DNA of 7,596 bases from contig JAPKXV010000301.1 in NCBI GenBank assembly GCA_026394635.1, positions 3,303-10,898 on the forward strand. Direction: 5' to 3'. The translations under genes and the position numbers were made by a program. The notes beneath the pieces were generated by a model, which was not told where the DNA came from, searched no databases, and saw only the letters and a list, made by a program, of their open reading frames with translations. Each line of letters opens with the position of its first letter. Positions within the stretch are counted from its first letter, which is position 1. Positions 5,162-7,596 of the stretch are shown in pieces. Source of the DNA: Methanoregula sp. Lineage in GTDB: Archaea > Halobacteriota > Methanomicrobia > Methanomicrobiales > Methanospirillaceae.

Positions 5162-5852
5162 TCCTTTTTAGGATCCTGCACTTTTTTTCATCCCCGACAA
5201 TTACGTTTGTTTTTCCGGTAAATCCGGTGAAGAGCCCGCTTTCGATGACACCGGGGATTCCTGCGATGGCTGCTTCCAGTTCTTCCGGGTTATTGATCAC
5301 CGTAAAGGTGCAGTCAATTTCAAAATTCCCATTGTCGGTTATCACCGGCCCATCCTTTTTTAATCCTTCGCGCACGACCGGCTTGCCCCCCATCGTTTTC
5401 AGGTGTGCCATGACCGGAGAGAGAGCGAACGGCAGGACTTCGACGGGGACTGGGGCATTAAGGCAGGGAGCCAGTTTTGAATTATCGACAACAACAACAA
5501 ACTGCTGTGCAGCGGCGGCCACGCACTTCTCCCGTGTCTGGGCAGCACCCCGCCCCTTGATGAGCCGGAATCGGGGATCGACCTGGTCGGCGCCATCGAT
5601 CGCAAGGTTAAGCACAGGATGCTCGTCAAGCGTCGTGAGCGGGATACCGTATTCACGCGCCCGTATGGCAGTCTGGTACGATGTGGGGACGCCCCCGATC
5701 TCAAGACCGGCCGAAATTCGTTCCTGCAAACGCTCCATAGCAAAAAAGACCGTTGAGCCCGTGCCAAGGCCGATAACCATGCCGTTTTTCACAAGGTCTG
5801 CGGCTTTATATCCTGCAGCGCGTTTTCCCGCGTGTACTGCCTGCTTTTCCAT
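5154..5852 (-). CDS. rpiA: Ribose-5-phosphate isomerase A
   Basis: Interconverts ribose 5-phosphate and ribulose 5-phosphate in the cytoplasm, linking pentose supply to nucleotide and riboflavin precursors. The 232-residue protein has the phosphate loop GLGTGSTV (28-35), the catalytic block DGADQVDP (86-93) and KGRGAAQTREK (99-109). D86, D89, K99 and E108 correspond one-for-one (offset +5) to E. coli RpiA D81, D84, K94 and E103, so activity should be intact. DGADQ and KGRGA replace the commoner DGADE and KGGGA forms. The frame opens upstream to an ATG at 5915. I chose 5852 because the family starts here and a TATA-like box predicts a transcript beginning 3-4 nt before it, with no Shine-Dalgarno sequence. 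surE lies 99 nt upstream on the same strand but ends with its own T tract. Confidence 0.93.
   Translation of the reverse strand: MEKQAVHAGKRAAGYKAADLVKNGMVIGLGTGSTVFFAMERLQERISAGLEIGGVPTSYQTAIRAREYGIPLTTLDEHPVLNLAIDGADQVDPRFRLIKGRGAAQTREKCVAAAAQQFVVVVDNSKLAPCLNAPVPVEVLPFALSPVMAHLKTMGGKPVVREGLKKDGPVITDNGNFEIDCTFTVINNPEELEAAIAGIPGVIESGLFTGFTGKTNVIVGDEKKCRILKRIS
5160..5188 (+). terminator. Hairpin plus T tract ending the winged-helix regulator transcript
   Basis: GATCC (5160-5164) and GGATC (5171-5175) form a 5-bp stem with a 6-nt TTTTTA loop, followed by seven T at 5182-5188. This resembles an intrinsic terminator for the plus-strand regulator gene and lies inside the 3' coding end of rpiA. 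Oligo-T alone may be sufficient in archaea. Confidence 0.45.
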
Positions 5853-5877
5853 CAATCTGAGAGATATCGGTGCATGA

Positions 5878-5886
5878 ATAATTAAG
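5878..5886 (-). promoter_or_regulatory. TATA-like box of rpiA
   Basis: Minus-strand CTTAATTAT is centred about 29-30 nt before the ATG at 5852, predicting a start about 3-4 nt upstream of that codon. It supports both the chosen start and a leaderless mRNA. Confidence 0.5.
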
Positions 5887-5936
5887 CGTGGTGTTAGGAT
5901 GGGGGAAAAGAACACAGGAATGAACGGGGACCGGGT

Positions 5937-5949
5937 AAATAAAAACAGG
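5937..5949 (-). terminator. Oligo-T terminator after surE
   Basis: On the minus strand CCTGTTTTTATTT begins 2 nt after the surE stop codon. The CCTG-T(5) core matches the elements after tfs and tbp. It separates surE from rpiA transcription. Confidence 0.5.
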
Positions 5950-5951
5950 GG

Positions 5952-6737
5952 TTATGGGGAGAGGAGCATTGATTGAACTTCATCACATGCAGAAAACGCC
6001 GTGCAGTCAAGGGTGATCGGCGTGACCGAGATATTTCCTTTCCTGATTGCATGCACGTCCGTGCCCTCTTCAGCATCGTCAATGAGCGGCCCGTTGATCC
6101 AGTAATACGGGCGCCCGCGGGGATCAAGGCGCTGTTCAACGCCGGTCCTGAACAATTTGTGTGCAAGGCGCGTGATCTCATAACCGCCTTTGATGGTTGA
6201 GGGAATGTTCACGTTGATCACATCCGCATTGCGGGGAAAGCCCTCCTTGAGGATGCGCGACACGACATCACGGATGACCTTTTTTCCCGGTTCAAAACTC
6301 TGGCTGTGGTGCCGGGGATCATCAAACTTGTCTCCCTGGTCCTCGACCTGGAGCGAGAACGCTATTCCTTTCGTGCCCTGGTTGGACGCTTCCAGAGCTG
6401 CACCGACCGTACCGGAAGTCATGATCGATTCGAATGAAAGGTTCTCCCCGATATTCACCCCGCTCACCACCAGCGTCGGCTTGAGATTTAACGCGTAGAG
6501 GCCGATGATGACTGCATCCGTAGGTTTTCCCGCGACCGCATATGCCGGGTTCCCGTTGATCATCACCTTGTTTGCCCGTATCGGTTCGAAGATGGATATT
6601 GACCTGCCGACCGCGCTCTGCTGGGTCGCCGGCGCAACGACGGTCACGTCAGCAATGCCAGACAGCGCCTCGTACGCCGCCCAGATGCCCACCGAGCTGA
6701 CGCCGTCATCGTTGGTCAGCAGGATCGAATGCTTCAT
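5952..6737 (-). CDS. surE: 5'/3'-nucleotidase SurE
   Basis: Metal-dependent phosphatase that removes phosphate from nucleoside monophosphates, and in some species short polyphosphate. It is a cytoplasmic, usually dimeric enzyme. The 261-residue protein begins with the defining ILLTNDDG motif (5-12), whose metal ligands are D10 and D11, then PATQQSAVGRSIS (36-48) with S41, and SGVNIGENL (92-100) with N95. These agree in order and spacing with characterised SurE proteins. The C-terminal half includes VINVNIPS and the usual dimerisation region. An ATG at 6743 would add two residues. ATG 6737 is preferred because GAGG (6747-6744) lies six bases before it. The gene is divergent from the ATP-grasp gene. 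The physiological substrate in methanogens is not known to me. Confidence 0.93.
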   Translation of the reverse strand: MKHSILLTNDDGVSSVGIWAAYEALSGIADVTVVAPATQQSAVGRSISIFEPIRANKVMINGNPAYAVAGKPTDAVIIGLYALNLKPTLVVSGVNIGENLSFESIMTSGTVGAALEASNQGTKGIAFSLQVEDQGDKFDDPRHHSQSFEPGKKVIRDVVSRILKEGFPRNADVINVNIPSTIKGGYEITRLAHKLFRTGVEQRLDPRGRPYYWINGPLIDDAEEGTDVHAIRKGNISVTPITLDCTAFSACDEVQSMLLSP

Positions 6738-6761
6738 GCACATCCTCTTTGCACTCGCCCC

Positions 6762-6769
6762 ACAAATAG
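6762..6769 (-). promoter_or_regulatory. Weak TATA-like box in the surE / ATP-grasp divergent spacer
   Basis: Minus-strand CTATTTGT is the only A/T-rich run in this 80-nt spacer. Its centre is about 28 nt before the surE ATG, which would make surE leaderless and place the GAGG upstream of the transcript. Read on the plus strand (ACAAATAG) it could instead serve the ATP-grasp gene with a start near 6792. Match quality is poor either way. Confidence 0.3.
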
Positions 6770-6817
6770 CTCACCGATCCGTCAGTCTCATCACCCTGCG
6801 TGTGCTACAGATCAGGG

Positions 6818-7596
6818 ATGAAAGCCCTGCTTGCCGAATACACGGTGTCGCGCGACCCCTCCCTTGCCCCGGAGGGTGCGGCGATACTTTCTGTCCTTTC
6901 ACAAAGTTTTGTCCGGTGTGGGTATGAGGTCGTCAGCCCCGGGGCCGTGAATTTCGGGGATGAGATCGGTCGCCTCGCGCCGTCCTGCGATGTTGGGCTG
7001 GTCATCGCACCCGACCACCTCCTCTCCCGGTATACAATGATCCTTGAACAGCACACCCACAACATCGGGTGCGGCAGCATGAGTGCCGCAGTCTGCGCAA
7101 ACAAGGTGCACACGGCAAAGATCCTGAGAAGTCATGGCATACCGGTGCCCGACGAAATGAACGTGGGAAGGCGCGTGGTCAAACCGGTGACCGGGTGCGG
7201 GGCAAGGGGAGTCCGGCTCACTGAAGAACCCGCCGGGCCGGATGAGTTCGGCCAGCGTTATATTGACGGCGAACACCTTTCCGTAAGCCTTGTCGGGAGC
7301 AGGGTGGTGGGGGACGCCTGCATGTATTTCTCGGGTGCGCCGCTGCTCGTGCTCGCATTAAACCGGCAGGATGTAAAAGTCGGCAATGACGGTGCATTCC
7401 ATTACCTCGGCGGTGAAACTCCAGTCGGACACCCGAGGGGGGCGGAGATCCTCGACCTGGCAAAAAAAACCGTTGAAGTCCTCGGCTGCCAGGGCTACTG
7501 CGGGGTAGATGTTGTCGTGGCAGACCGGGTATATGTGGTGGATGTCAATGCCCGCATCACCACGAGCCTTGTGGGGATTGCTGCGTGCATGAAAGA
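6818..7596 (+). CDS. mfnD: ATP-grasp enzyme resembling tyramine-L-glutamate ligase MfnD, 3' end beyond the window
   Basis: Probable ATP-grasp amide ligase. MfnD joins glutamate to tyramine in methanofuran synthesis, a coenzyme for the first step of CO2 reduction. 259 codons are visible and the frame is open at the edge. Residues 1-115 form the N-terminal fold (MKALLAEYTVSRDPSLAPEG at the start, as in this family). The ATP-grasp part has VVKPVTGCGARGVRL (120-134), QRYIDGEHLSVSLVG (146-160), GYCGVDVVVAD (226-236) and VVDVNARITTSLVG (240-253). The last motif carries metal ligands D242-x-N244 instead of the more usual E-x-N. ATG 6818 fits the family start, although only CAGGG directly abuts it. 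Another ATP-grasp ligase of the same broad group (COG1821-like) is possible, so the symbol is tentative. Confidence 0.75.
   Translation, partial: MKALLAEYTVSRDPSLAPEGAAILSVLSQSFVRCGYEVVSPGAVNFGDEIGRLAPSCDVGLVIAPDHLLSRYTMILEQHTHNIGCGSMSAAVCANKVHTAKILRSHGIPVPDEMNVGRRVVKPVTGCGARGVRLTEEPAGPDEFGQRYIDGEHLSVSLVGSRVVGDACMYFSGAPLLVLALNRQDVKVGNDGAFHYLGGETPVGHPRGAEILDLAKKTVEVLGCQGYCGVDVVVADRVYVVDVNARITTSLVGIAACMK

Noticed and set aside
4993..5877. Long plus-strand open frame (294 codons) opposite rpiA
   Set aside because: It lies antisense to a well-supported rpiA with all catalytic residues, starts inside the winged-helix gene, and its translation is low-complexity (rich in Ser, Arg, Pro) with no recognisable domain. 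High GC at third positions creates such shadows.
3827..6010. GTGCAGTCAA occurring three times (3828, 5308, 6001)
   Set aside because: Two copies lie in coding sequence of rpiA and surE, where they encode similar IDCT and LDCT stretches, and the third is beside the rubrerythrin T tract. Positions and strands relative to genes are unrelated, so a functional repeat is not supported.
1..7596. Defence system, CRISPR array, integrated element or transposon
   Set aside because: I found no regularly spaced repeats, transposase, integrase, nuclease or toxin-antitoxin signatures. The genes are ordinary chromosomal functions with a uniform base composition.

Overview
The window looks like chromosomal DNA of a methanogenic archaeon, most likely a Methanomicrobiales relative (for example the Methanoregula group). 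The evidence is a complete archaeal TATA-binding protein, a transcription factor S, an archaeosortase, the archaeal-type pyrimidine reductase of riboflavin/F420 synthesis, and an ATP-grasp enzyme resembling the tyramine-glutamate ligase of methanofuran synthesis. Promoters have archaeal box A elements about 26 nt before the inferred transcript start, and gene ends carry oligo-T tracts. The lineage is inferred from protein character only. I see no mobile element, CRISPR array, tRNA or rRNA.

Layout. At the left edge a minus-strand pair, arfC then sppA (sppA cut by the window edge), is separated by 3 nt. Divergent from it is a CDP-alcohol phosphatidyltransferase gene on the plus strand, whose 3' end overlaps by 29 bp the convergent minus-strand gene for archaeosortase A (artA). 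Divergent from artA is a plus-strand run: transcription factor S, a rubrerythrin-like diiron protein, TATA-binding protein and a small winged-helix regulator. Each has its own promoter-like signal, and the first three are followed by clear T-rich ends. The regulator gene overlaps by 8 bp the convergent minus-strand rpiA, and surE lies upstream of rpiA on the same strand. Divergent from surE, the ATP-grasp gene runs off the right edge.

How the genes fit together. arfC (flavin and deazaflavin precursors), the MfnD-like ligase (methanofuran) and rpiA (pentose phosphates, including a precursor used in riboflavin synthesis) supply coenzyme and nucleotide precursors. sppA, artA and the lipid headgroup synthase concern the membrane and its anchored proteins. 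tfs and tbp are core transcription machinery, with an oxidative-stress type protein between them. No part is a plainly new system. The items most worth a second look are the artA/lipid-synthase overlap, a structured 240-nt spacer upstream of tbp, a recurring CCTG-T(5-6) motif after three genes, and apparently leaderless promoters.
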